NCBI GenBank assembly: GCA_003216955.1
Contig: QCHZ01000001.1
Span: 124,001-188,000 of the forward strand
Source: Prochlorococcus sp. AG-402-I21
GTDB lineage: Bacteria; Cyanobacteriota; Cyanobacteriia; PCC-6307; Cyanobiaceae
Direction: 5' to 3'
DNA: 64,000 nt
The first letter of the stretch is position 1. Every line of letters starts with the position of its first letter. The notes beneath the pieces are model-generated. The model saw only the letters and a list, made by a program, of their open reading frames with translations. It made no database searches and had not been told where the DNA came from. Below are positions 7,463 to 14,909 of the stretch, in pieces. The position numbers were made by a program, and so were the translations under genes.

Positions 7463-8488
7463 ATGCGAATCGGTATTAATGGTTTCGGTCGAATAGGACG
7501 ACTTGCTCTAAGAGCGCTCTGGGGTAGAGAAAATATCGAGATTACACATATCAACGATCCATTGGGTGATGCAAAGGGAGCTGCGCATTTACTTGAATTT
7601 GATTCAGTACATGGTCGTTGGAACAAAGCAATAAGCAACGACCAAAACAACCTGAGTATTGAAAGTCAACCAATATCTTTTTCTCAAGAAAGTGATTTCA
7701 CAAAAGTGCCATGGAAGGAAAAAGGAATAGAACTAATTCTCGAATGTTCAGGAAAATTCAAAACCCCTCAAACATTAAATCCATATTTCGATACTCTTGG
7801 AATGAAAAGAGTTGTCGTTGCATGTCCTGTTAAAGGTGAAATACAGGGAGAGGATGCTCTAAATATCGTCTACGGTATTAATCATGATTTATATGAGCCC
7901 AATAAACATCGCTTAGTAACAGCAGCATCCTGCACAACTAATTGCTTAGCTCCAGTCGTGAAGGTCGTTAATCAAACCTTTGGTATTAAGCATGGAAGTA
8001 TCACTACACTCCATGACCTAACAAATACTCAGGTAATCGTTGATTCATTTAAGTCAGATTTAAGAAGAGCCAGAAGCGGATCACAAAGCTTAATTCCAAC
8101 AACGACAGGATCAGCAAAAGCGATAGGGATGATATTCCCTGAATTACAAGGAAAATTAAATGGTCATGCAGTTCGAGTTCCTCTCCTCAATGGATCTTTA
8201 ACTGATGCTGTATTTGAATTAGAGAAAGAGGTCACACAAGAAGAAGTCAATCATGTGTTCAAAAAAGCTTCCGAAGAAGAACTAAAAGGAATACTTGGTT
8301 ACGAAGAAAAACCACTTGTCTCAATTGATTATGTCAATGACTCAAGGAGTTCAATTATTGATGCGCCCTCAACCATGGTGATCAACAAAACTCAACTGAA
8401 AGTCTATATTTGGTATGACAATGAATGGGGTTATAGCTGTCGAATGGCAGATCTCGTTTGCCATGTCATAAATCTCGAAAAAGGCTAA
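7463..8488 (+). CDS. gap: type I glyceraldehyde-3-phosphate dehydrogenase, arsenate-linked
   Basis: 341 aa with the Rossmann motif [10 protein letters not shown] (5-14) and the catalytic [11 protein letters not shown] with Cys157. The usual HSYT(G/N)DQ segment is altered to HDLTNTQ around 183. In ars operons this GAPDH adds arsenate to glyceraldehyde-3-phosphate, giving 1-arseno-3-phosphoglycerate, which ArsJ exports. Ten bases separate it from arsJ, and it is divergent from arsR. It is therefore probably the resistance copy and not the main Calvin-cycle enzyme. Confidence 0.93.
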   Translation: MRIGINGFGRIGRLALRALWGRENIEITHINDPLGDAKGAAHLLEFDSVHGRWNKAISNDQNNLSIESQPISFSQESDFTKVPWKEKGIELILECSGKFKTPQTLNPYFDTLGMKRVVVACPVKGEIQGEDALNIVYGINHDLYEPNKHRLVTAASCTTNCLAPVVKVVNQTFGIKHGSITTLHDLTNTQVIVDSFKSDLRRARSGSQSLIPTTTGSAKAIGMIFPELQGKLNGHAVRVPLLNGSLTDAVFELEKEVTQEEVNHVFKKASEEELKGILGYEEKPLVSIDYVNDSRSSIIDAPSTMVINKTQLKVYIWYDNEWGYSCRMADLVCHVINLEKG

Positions 8489-8498
8489 AAATAAAAAC

Positions 8499-9761
8499 AT
8501 GCGATTAACTGCATTGCAACAATATGGAATAGTAACGACCAACTATTGGGCATTCACACTGACAGATGGTGCTCTCAGGATGCTAGTGATTTTTCACTTT
8601 CATAGCCTTGGATATACAACATTAGAAATTGCATTCTTATTCCTTTTTTATGAGTTCTTTGGCGTCATCACTAATCTTTATGGAGGTTGGATAGGAGCTA
8701 GATATGGATTACGTCTAACACTATGGGTCGGGACTCTTTTACAAATCGGCGCCTTATTGATGTTGATACCAGTTTCGAGTGGTTGGTCGAAACTTTTGAG
8801 TGTCATTTATGTCATGGTTGCTCAAGCGATTAGTGGTATAGCAAAAGATCTCAATAAGATGAGTGCTAAAAGTGCCATCAAAACTGTCGTTCCAGACTCC
8901 TCAGAAGAAGATGGTGGAAATAATCAATTATTTAAATGGGTAGCCATCTTAACTGGTTCAAAAAATGCACTCAAAGGAGTTGGCTTCTTTCTTGGTGGAC
9001 TTTTGCTTACAAGTTTTGGATTTAATAAAGCAGTTGAATTAATGGCTATCGGTTTAGGTCTGTCATTTCTAATGACATTAATTTTGCCTGGAGATATTGG
9101 AAAGATGAAAAGCAAACCCATCTTTAAAGACTTATTTTCTAAATCTCAAGGGATCAATGTCCTCTCTTTTGCACGCTTTTTTCTCTTTGGGGCAAGAGAC
9201 GTATGGTTCGTCGTTGCACTACCTGTTTTTCTTGAAACGTATCTAAATTGGAATTTTTCTGAAATTGGAGCTTTTCTAGGATTGTGGGTTATTGGGTATG
9301 GTTTTATTCAAGCGTTTGCGCCGTCTTTAAGAAATTTATGGGGAAATAAAACAAGCCCAGGAGTTTCTTCTGTTCAATTCTGGAGCGCTGCCTTAACTGC
9401 AATACCAGCACTAATAGCAATAGCACTCTGGCGGCAAAGCAATCCAGAAATAGCAATTACAGCTGGATTGATATTATTTGGCTTCATTTTTGCAATGAAC
9501 TCATCAATACATTCATATATGGTTCTTGCTTATACGGACAAGGAAAACGTGAGCCTAAACGTAGGCTTCTATTACATGGCAAATGCGGCAGGAAGACTGA
9601 TTGGTACGCTCTTATCTGGTGTCCTATTTATGCTTGGGAGCAATGCCTCTATAGGAATGCAACTATGTTTATGGTGTTCAAGCCTATTTGTATTTATCTC
9701 ATTGTTGACTAGCTTACGACTACCACCAGTTTCAAGTGCTATAGCTATTGAAAAAGCCTAA
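8499..9761 (+). CDS. arsJ: organoarsenical efflux MFS permease ArsJ
   Basis: 420 aa, about 11-12 hydrophobic segments. It has the ArsJ-typical N-terminus (NYWAFTLTDGALRML), FLFYEFFG near 46-54 and the highly conserved cytoplasmic segment QAISGIAKDLNKMSAKSA around residue 110-127, with TGSKNALKGVGFF just after. The family exports 1-arseno-3-phosphoglycerate, which hydrolyses outside to arsenate. The operon position directly after gap supports the assignment over a generic MFS. Confidence 0.93.
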   Translation: MRLTALQQYGIVTTNYWAFTLTDGALRMLVIFHFHSLGYTTLEIAFLFLFYEFFGVITNLYGGWIGARYGLRLTLWVGTLLQIGALLMLIPVSSGWSKLLSVIYVMVAQAISGIAKDLNKMSAKSAIKTVVPDSSEEDGGNNQLFKWVAILTGSKNALKGVGFFLGGLLLTSFGFNKAVELMAIGLGLSFLMTLILPGDIGKMKSKPIFKDLFSKSQGINVLSFARFFLFGARDVWFVVALPVFLETYLNWNFSEIGAFLGLWVIGYGFIQAFAPSLRNLWGNKTSPGVSSVQFWSAALTAIPALIAIALWRQSNPEIAITAGLILFGFIFAMNSSIHSYMVLAYTDKENVSLNVGFYYMANAAGRLIGTLLSGVLFMLGSNASIGMQLCLWCSSLFVFISLLTSLRLPPVSSAIAIEKA

Positions 9762-9806
9762 GATCCAATATCAATTAAAAAAATTAAATATCAAGGGAAA
9801 GAAGGG

Positions 9807-10004
9807 CTACTGAACCTCTGATTCTCTGTCATATTCAAGTCCAACTTCATTCATCCAAGCTGATTTCGTTTTACAGTTTTTACCATGCTCGGCTAGATGT
9901 AATCCCTCAATCGAAATAAATAAAACTAGTAGTGAAACTGGAATCCACCAGATGGGTGATCCAACAATTTCCTTCCAATTATTCATTGATTCTTTTTTTT
10001 TCAT
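9807..10004 (-). CDS. single-pass membrane protein, 65 aa
   Basis: A helix at about 17-33 (PIWWIPVSLLVLFISIEG) is followed by HLAEHGKNCKTKSAW and an acidic end. The start may be ATG at 10004 or the in-frame ATG at 9986 (MNNWKE). It lies between convergent arsJ and pstS and is transcribed like pstS. Unknown family. Confidence 0.55.
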   Translation of the reverse strand: MKKKESMNNWKEIVGSPIWWIPVSLLVLFISIEGLHLAEHGKNCKTKSAWMNEVGLEYDRESEVQ

Positions 10005-10066
10005 ATTAAAGAGCTTTTTTTAAGCTTAAGTTAAGAAGTTACTAGCAAGCAAAAAAAGACAATAAA

Positions 10067-10091
10067 AAAAGGAGGCTATTGCCTCCTTTTT
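10067..10091 (-). terminator. pstS terminator
   Basis: AAAGGAGGC-TATT-GCCTCCTTT has A and T tracts on both sides. It sits about 20 bases downstream of the pstS stop on the minus strand and could terminate from either direction. Confidence 0.8.
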
Positions 10092-10109
10092 AATTTATAA
10101 GGAATTAAT

Positions 10110-11081
10110 TCACTTACCAATACGCTTTACAGCAGCGCGAGACTTGGAAAGAATATCACCTTTTAGAGGAACAAAGCCAAGAGAAGGAGCCTTAGCCTGG
10201 GCTTTATCACTTAGCAAGTAGTTAAGTGATTCTTGGACGGCTTTAGTATTTCTACCATTACCAGTCTCGTAAGCAAGAATCCATGTAAGCGTAGCGATTG
10301 GATATGCACCCTTAGCTTTTGGGTTAGGATTTTTACCAGCTAAATTTTTATCTAGTTTTATACCATTAAGAGCTTTTGCTCCTGCTTCTGTTGTTGGCTT
10401 TAAAAACTCACCAGATAAATTTTGAAGAGCGGCAGGTTTAATTACACCTCTAATATATGACTGGTTTACATAACCAATTGCACCAGGAGTATTACGAATT
10501 ACGCCTGCAACACCTGCGTTACCTTTTCCACCAACACCAGCAGGCCAAGCAATAGATTTACCTGTTCCTAAATTCCATGTCTTAGAGAAAGCTTGCATAG
10601 AGTTTGAAAAAGCCTTGGTTGTACCGGAGCCATCAGAGCGATGTGCCCATGTCATTTTTCCTGCAGGACAACCAACTTCTTTCCAATTTGAGATTTTACC
10701 CATAGCAACGCGAACAGCTTGCTCTTGAGTAAGTTTAAGATCACAGTCATAGTTGTATCCAAAGGCGATTGTTCCACCAACCATTGGGATTTGGACTAAT
10801 CCACGAGTAACTTTTGCAATATCTGTTGCTTTCATTGGATCATCAGAAGCACCGAAGTTAACGGTTTCATCAATGAAAGCTTTACGGCCAGAACCTGAAC
10901 CAACAGCTTGATAGTTGACTCGAGGTCCACCTTCTTTAGCTAAATCAGAAAACCAACGAGTGTAGATTTTAGCGGGAAAGGATGCACCTGCTCCACTAAG
11001 ACGACTAGCTGCATTTGCGGACATGCCTGCGCCCACTGCAAGCAAAGAAGTAAAGATGAGGGCCTTCTTAGCGAAGGTCAT
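10110..11081 (-). CDS. pstS: phosphate ABC transporter substrate-binding protein
   Basis: 323 aa with a signal peptide (cleavage after SANA, residue about 24). It has the PstS signatures LSGAGASFPAKIYTRWF, GSGSGRKAFI, FGASDDPM and HRSDGSGTT (phosphate-contacting Ser/Asp/Arg residues), and IGYVNQSY. It binds phosphate in the periplasm for PstCAB, which is not encoded here. Three TTAA repeats at about 11-base spacing upstream resemble a Pho box. Its location beside the arsenic operon fits a phosphate-scarcity/arsenate-stress unit. Confidence 0.95.
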   Translation of the reverse strand: MTFAKKALIFTSLLAVGAGMSANAASRLSGAGASFPAKIYTRWFSDLAKEGGPRVNYQAVGSGSGRKAFIDETVNFGASDDPMKATDIAKVTRGLVQIPMVGGTIAFGYNYDCDLKLTQEQAVRVAMGKISNWKEVGCPAGKMTWAHRSDGSGTTKAFSNSMQAFSKTWNLGTGKSIAWPAGVGGKGNAGVAGVIRNTPGAIGYVNQSYIRGVIKPAALQNLSGEFLKPTTEAGAKALNGIKLDKNLAGKNPNPKAKGAYPIATLTWILAYETGNGRNTKAVQESLNYLLSDKAQAKAPSLGFVPLKGDILSKSRAAVKRIGK

Positions 11082-11184
11082 GAGGCCTAATAAAAAACTT
11101 GCTCTTATTTCATAGCATCTAATTGATCAAAAAATTTGTCATTAGAAATCAAATTAGCAATTCATCAATTTTTCTTGATCTATT

Positions 11185-11214
11185 CTTAACCTTTCGATTA
11201 ACCAAGATTAATTT
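11185..11214. promoter_or_regulatory. candidate Pho box
   Basis: CTTAACC, ATTAACC and ATTAATT occur in the same direction with TTAA cores 12 and 10 bases apart, resembling tandem (C/T)TTAA(C/T)(C/T) PhoB/SphR boxes. It lies 104 bases upstream of the pstS start and about 180 bases before the porin fragment, so it could serve either. Confidence 0.55.
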
Positions 11215-11392
11215 ACTTTTTAAAAAAGAATGAACTTAAAATAACGCGAATTTTCAAGGAAATAATTTAAATAAAACTTTGCCAACATTTAATCATTTGT
11301 TTACGTATCTTTAGTCAGGTCTAAATGTACATCCTATAAATTTCATTTTGGATCTCATATCCAATTTTACTTTTATCCTGTGTGAGGACACG

Positions 11393-11613
11393 ATGAAATT
11401 ATTTAAGAGCTTATTAATAGCTCCAGCAGCATTCGGCCTTATGGCGCCAATAGCGGTAAATGCTGATACAGCATTTAGTCCTACTTCAAAATTAGGAAGC
11501 AGCGTTAATTTCACTATTGGTTCTAATACAGACTCAGCAGATGGAGACGAGCTTCACTCAACATATGAGATGAAGTTTAAATCAACTACTAGCTTTACTG
11601 GTGAAGACAAACT
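11393..11613 (+). pseudogene. 5' fragment of a porin gene (SLH/OprB-type)
   Basis: It begins MKLFKSLLIAPAAFGLMAPIA with a signal peptide ending in VNA, the usual start of picocyanobacterial outer-membrane porins (several hundred residues long). Homology-like sequence runs about 74 codons to the TTSFTGEDKL segment, then the frame enters a response-regulator gene fragment read antisense. The porin is thus truncated by a rearrangement. Given the position next to pstS, it was probably a phosphate-type porin (inference). Confidence 0.75.
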
Positions 11614-11729
11614 TCGACTGCATAACCTTCTGCAACAAGAGCTTCACGGAGTGTTTCACGAATGCTTTTATCGTCTTCAACAATTAAAATTCTTGACTTG
11701 GATGGATTCTTAGACAAGTGATCAACCAC
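11610..11729 (-). pseudogene. 5' fragment of a PhoB-like response regulator
   Basis: From a possible GTG at 11729 the minus strand reads SKNPSKSRILIVEDDKSIRE followed by TLREALVAEGYAVEV, the first beta strand, the acidic DD pair and helix 1 of an OmpR/PhoB-type receiver. After about 40 residues it runs into the antisense porin fragment and stops at 11595. Receivers are about 120 aa, so it lacks the phospho-Asp and the whole output domain. Adjacent to pstS, the lost gene was probably phoB (inference). Confidence 0.8.
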
Positions 11730-11751
11730 AAGGACGAACAAGCTTTGTATT

Positions 11752-11775
11752 ACATATCAATTATAGTTGATATGT
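11752..11775. promoter_or_regulatory. second, perfect ArsR-type operator
   Basis: ACATATCAA-N6-TTGATATGT is a dyad with 9-bp perfect arms and contains the ATCAA-N6-TTGAT core seen at 7396. It lies 23 bases from the start of the response-regulator fragment and 30 bases before the gene at 11805. The original target was probably one of these or a lost gene. Confidence 0.7.
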
Positions 11776-11804
11776 CCTAATATGCCTTGATAGCTAAATC
11801 CAGT

Positions 11805-11948
11805 ATGCAAATTAATTTTCATAAGAAATTAATTAGAACAGTGGTTTTTACTTGCTCAATTATTTTTTGCATGGGTTATTATTTCGATCAATATCCAAAC
11901 CATGAAATCCGGAAACAGATATCAACAGATGGATTATTAATGGATTAA
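11805..11948 (+). CDS. membrane-anchored hypothetical peptide, 47 aa
   Basis: ATG at 11805, TAA at 11946. A helix at about 10-26 (IRTVVFTCSIIFCMGYYF) is followed by a short polar tail. It starts 30 bases after the ArsR-type dyad, so it may be arsenic-regulated. Family not recognised. Confidence 0.45.
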   Translation: MQINFHKKLIRTVVFTCSIIFCMGYYFDQYPNHEIRKQISTDGLLMD

Positions 11949-12044
11949 ATATAGGTATGGAGAAATAAAACGACTTAAAGATATTAGAGAAAGTATCAAC
12001 TAAAATTTTATAAGTGCAAATTAATACCTCTACAAAGAAAGAAG

Positions 12045-12275
12045 ATGAGATGGCCACCGAATGCAGCTTGGACCTCAGCCGTAAAAAGAGAAGGTTATCG
12101 ACACTTTGAAGTTAAAAGCTATGGAGGCAAAAAAGATGAACGGTGGGTAGAACTATTTCCAGTTAACAACAACGAAATTCTTATAAAAGTTCCATGGTCG
12201 GAATTAAAAACATACTCAAAGTGGACGAGTGGATGGCTTCAGTTGCCAAAAGATGAAGACTGCGATGGAAACTAA
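12045..12275 (+). CDS. TIGR02450 family tryptophan-rich protein
   Basis: 76 aa. It contains the family pattern of spaced Trp residues and WTSAVKREGYRHFEVKSYGG near the start, then RWVELFPV and VPWSELKTYSKWTSGWLQLP. TIGR02450 proteins are short, uncharacterised and widespread in cyanobacteria and proteobacteria. The gene ends 29 bases before repeat copy 2. Confidence 0.8.
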   Translation: MRWPPNAAWTSAVKREGYRHFEVKSYGGKKDERWVELFPVNNNEILIKVPWSELKTYSKWTSGWLQLPKDEDCDGN

Positions 12276-12304
12276 TCTTAAAGAAAATAAAACCAGAATT
12301 TTTG

Positions 12305-12958
12305 AGTAATTATTCTTACACAGCTGATACTGGTTTGTTCTTATATTTTTGAAACTTCTCAGGACAACCTTCTTTTTATACTGAGCTTTAGAAGGTTGTT
12401 TCTTTGAATAAAAAACGTCAGTGCTCCCCCCCAGAAGCCAATCAATTGATGACCAATTCAATTGACTGCCTGACGTACATTTATCCTAAATTTTCCTTTT
12501 CTTCAATGCTTCTGTAGGACCGTACGTATTAGGTTGGGAAACCGTAGAAATATCAAATCTCTTTTAAATAGACATTTAAAAAGGGCCCTAGGGGGCCCTT
12601 TTTCTTTACCGATTCTTTGGAAGCTTCTGGATATTGGTGGCCTGGGGCCAAGTGACTAGTAGAAAGGCTTTTGTACTCCGTTAGGGCACCTAAACGATGC
12701 AGAGGAGTTTCGACTGAATTGACGCACCTATATCATTGATCCTTGTCGCATCAGACGAATAGCCTACTTATTCATTGAGAATGTTGGAGCAGGAACCAGA
12801 ATTCAGTTCGCTTCTCTTAAATACTCAGGTGGAGTGTCGACCATTAATGGTGCCTCTGAGCTCAACAAACGTATCTTTGCTCTATTCGCACCTCAACGCA
12901 ATCAGCCTTAATGCCCATTGCATTTCCACTTAACCTGTTCAAAAATAGTAAGTTTGGG
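12305..12958. repeat. 654-bp direct repeat, copy 2
   Basis: Apparently identical to 934-1587 (constant offset 11,371). It carries the same two hairpins (12365-12398; 12583-12604) and the same gene remnant (12723-12911). The unique DNA on each side of the two copies differs immediately at the boundaries, so the unit is precise. Confidence 0.93.
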
Positions 12959-12991
12959 CTCTAGCTAAGATCTAATCAATAAATCAAAAAC

Positions 12992-13186
12992 ATGAATCAG
13001 ACTCCAGAGAAAGAGAAGGGAATGAGCTTTATTAAAAAAGCTGGTAAATGGGCTCCATTAGTTGGAGGAGCATGGATTGTTCTGAATATTGTTGTTCCAT
13101 TAGCTCTTCTTCGTATTCCAGCAGTCCAAAAATACTTAGTAGTACTGGAGGACAAACTCCCTTTTGACATTCCAGGTATTGGTTAG
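12992..13186 (+). CDS. small membrane protein, 64 aa
   Basis: After a Lys/Glu-rich start, one helix at about 24-42 (LVGGAWIVLNIVVPLALL) and a soluble tail ending LPFDIPGIG. It starts 34 bases after repeat copy 2. Its stop is immediately followed by the ATG of the next plus-strand frame. Unknown family. Confidence 0.65.
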   Translation: MNQTPEKEKGMSFIKKAGKWAPLVGGAWIVLNIVVPLALLRIPAVQKYLVVLEDKLPFDIPGIG

Positions 13187-13363
13187 ATGGCAACAGAGAT
13201 TATTTGTTTTTTCTTGCTTGGTATTGCAGCACTGCTTCTAAATGCTGGACTCGACGCTCAAGTTCTTCCACTCTTTTGGCTAATTCTTCCATTAGTAATC
13301 AAATTAAGTTTCGACAATATAACCAGAAAGAAAGCACTCCTCATCAACAAAAAAACAAAATAG
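13187..13363 (+). CDS. possible two-helix membrane protein, 58 aa
   Basis: ATG directly abuts the TAG of the previous gene and gives MATEIICFFLLGIAALLLNAG, a second hydrophobic segment and a basic end. The hydrophobicity could be an artefact, because the opposite strand (13200-13292) encodes a Leu/Glu heptad coiled coil whose antisense is expected to be hydrophobic. One of the two is real and I cannot decide. Confidence 0.35.
   Translation: MATEIICFFLLGIAALLLNAGLDAQVLPLFWLILPLVIKLSFDNITRKKALLINKKTK
13200..13292 (-). CDS. possible 30-aa coiled-coil peptide (alternative to 13187)
   Basis: From ATG at 13292 the peptide reads MEELAKRVEELERRVQHLEA and continues as a heptad-regular coiled coil to TAA at 13200. 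Regular heptads are unlikely by chance. It lies fully antisense to the plus-strand frame 13187-13363. Confidence 0.4.
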   Translation of the reverse strand: MEELAKRVEELERRVQHLEAVLQYQARKNK

Positions 13364-13397
13364 GGGCTAAGGTCTTGAAAAATTTAGCCGCAAAGCT

Positions 13398-13532
13398 GTG
13401 AACGAGTTACAAGCATTGACGCTATCAGGGGCATTAGCAGTATTTGCTATCACCTGGCTATTTTTTGGTTTTGGGGACGACGACGATGATGGAGGCGGAA
13501 TGATGAGACCTGTTAGACAAAATGCCGATTAA
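13398..13532 (+). CDS. membrane peptide with Asp-rich/Gly tail (family D5G3), 44 aa, GTG start
   Basis: GTG at 13398 gives a helix (LSGALAVFAITWLFFGFG) followed by DDDDDGGGMMRPVRQ. It is the third member of the set with 3433 and 6038 and the shortest. No ATG is available in frame upstream. Its conserved tail makes the GTG start credible. Confidence 0.65.
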   Translation: MNELQALTLSGALAVFAITWLFFGFGDDDDDGGGMMRPVRQNAD

Positions 13533-13661
13533 ACATCAGTAGGGAATAAGGAAGAGAAAAACCTCAATTTAGAGAAGACAATCCAAAAGGTATTTTTACA
13601 AGTCCTAAAGCTAAACACGCTTCTGATCAAGCATTAGCCTAAGTAATGAGAGCATGGTTAT

Positions 13662-13907
13662 ATGAAAAATTTTCTAATCAAATTAGTTTTATTCGTATTC
13701 ATTGTTTTCTCAGGATTGAATAGTGCTGAGGCTGTAATACAAGGCTGGGTTCCACCAGAGGATTATGGAGAAGGTGACTCATATGAAATGGGAATGGAAT
13801 CCGAAGAAAAAGCTTTAGGAATAGATTCACAAAGTGAAGAGTTGAGTATGGAAGATATTTTTGGGGATGAACAAGTTTTTCCTTTTCCACCAGGCCTAGG
13901 CAATTAA
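13662..13907 (+). CDS. secreted acidic peptide with FPF-x-PG-x-G motif, 81 aa
   Basis: A signal peptide (hydrophobic residues 5-20, cleavage near SAEA-V at 22-25), an acidic Met/Glu-rich body, then DIFGDEQVFPFPPGLGN at the very C-terminus. Paralogous in layout to 4627 and 17037. The final 14 residues are the best conserved part of the family. Confidence 0.65.
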   Translation: MKNFLIKLVLFVFIVFSGLNSAEAVIQGWVPPEDYGEGDSYEMGMESEEKALGIDSQSEELSMEDIFGDEQVFPFPPGLGN

Positions 13908-13976
13908 TCAAACGCAAACATTCTCTTTAGTAATGTAGATGCAGATAACCATCTAACTTTTAAGTTTGTTGAACTA

Positions 13977-14390
13977 ATGGCAACAATAAAAAAAGACTCT
14001 GAGCCTCTAGATAACTTATCCAGTCAAGAGATAGAGGATATTGTCAGATCAAATGAAATCTTAGATCAAGAAAATGAAAAACTAATCAAAGAAGAAGAAG
14101 AAATAGAGGCTCAAAGATTCTCAAAGACAAAATCTACAAAAAGATTGCTTAGACGATTAAGAAGATCACCGCTTGAAGTGATAAATCGATCACTCTTTTT
14201 TGTATTCATTGGTAGTTTTATATTCTCCTTTGTCTCTGTGTACTCAATCAACAAGTCGTGGTTTGTCTTTTATGTCATCAGTGCCTTCTCATGTGTTTTA
14301 TACACTCCAAATAGACAAGCCCTCAAGGAACTAATTGCAGCATGGCCAAATATCGAAGATCTCTTAAAAAAAAGAAGTCTATGGAAATAA
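13977..14390 (+). CDS. membrane protein with N-terminal coiled coil, 137 aa
   Basis: Residues 1-50 are acidic and probably coiled (ENEKLIKEEEEIEAQ). A basic Arg/Lys/Ser stretch follows at 51-66. Two membrane helices lie at about 73-92 and 95-113, then NRQALKELIAAWPNIEDLL at the C-terminus. The overall plan fits a thylakoid or inner-membrane accessory protein. No domain recognised. Confidence 0.7.
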   Translation: MATIKKDSEPLDNLSSQEIEDIVRSNEILDQENEKLIKEEEEIEAQRFSKTKSTKRLLRRLRRSPLEVINRSLFFVFIGSFIFSFVSVYSINKSWFVFYVISAFSCVLYTPNRQALKELIAAWPNIEDLLKKRSLWK

Positions 14391-14477
14391 ATTATTGAGA
14401 CTTATAGGCCATTGATTTGAAAATTATTTTTTGAGGTATGTCTGATCTATCCTAAATTCATAATTGATTAAAAGGTA

Positions 14478-14819
14478 ATGGATAAGAAAGGAGCCAAAGG
14501 GTACTGGATCTCAACTGCAAAGGTTATTAATCAAGAATTATTTAATGAATATGTCGAAAAAGTTGGGCCATGGCTCAAAGAAAATGGTGGGGAGGTATTT
14601 GCCAAAGATACAGACCCAATAGGGAAAGAAAAAACTGAAGATTCAAACCTAGCCGTCATTTGTGAATTCCCATCAATGCGAATAGCAGTAGAAGCTTATG
14701 AATCCAGTGAATATCAAGAGCTATCAAAGCTACGTACAGCAGCGACAGTTAATTCTACTTTCACAATCATGGAGGGAATGGACGAGGCGACAAAACTTAG
14801 AAGAGCAATGGGAATGTAG
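14478..14819 (+). CDS. DUF1330 family protein
   Basis: 113 aa ferredoxin-like (dimeric alpha-beta barrel) protein. It begins GYWISTAKVINQELFNEYV, with the family's central AVICEFPSMRIAVEAYESSEYQ segment, equivalent to the usual EFPS-x3-A-x3-Y-S-x2-Y motif. It is longer at the C-terminus than classical members. Function unknown; stress or small-molecule binding is usually proposed. Confidence 0.85.
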   Translation: MDKKGAKGYWISTAKVINQELFNEYVEKVGPWLKENGGEVFAKDTDPIGKEKTEDSNLAVICEFPSMRIAVEAYESSEYQELSKLRTAATVNSTFTIMEGMDEATKLRRAMGM

Positions 14820-14909
14820 ATAATGGCATCAGCCACTTCTGCATTCATTTCAAATGGATGGATGAATTGATCTAATTCCTTACAGCATTAAAACCCAAGG
14901 AGGCATATT

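Noticed and set aside
11348-11713. 121-aa plus-strand protein
   Set aside because: It is a chimera: porin N-terminus followed by antisense of the receiver fragment; reported as two pseudogenes.
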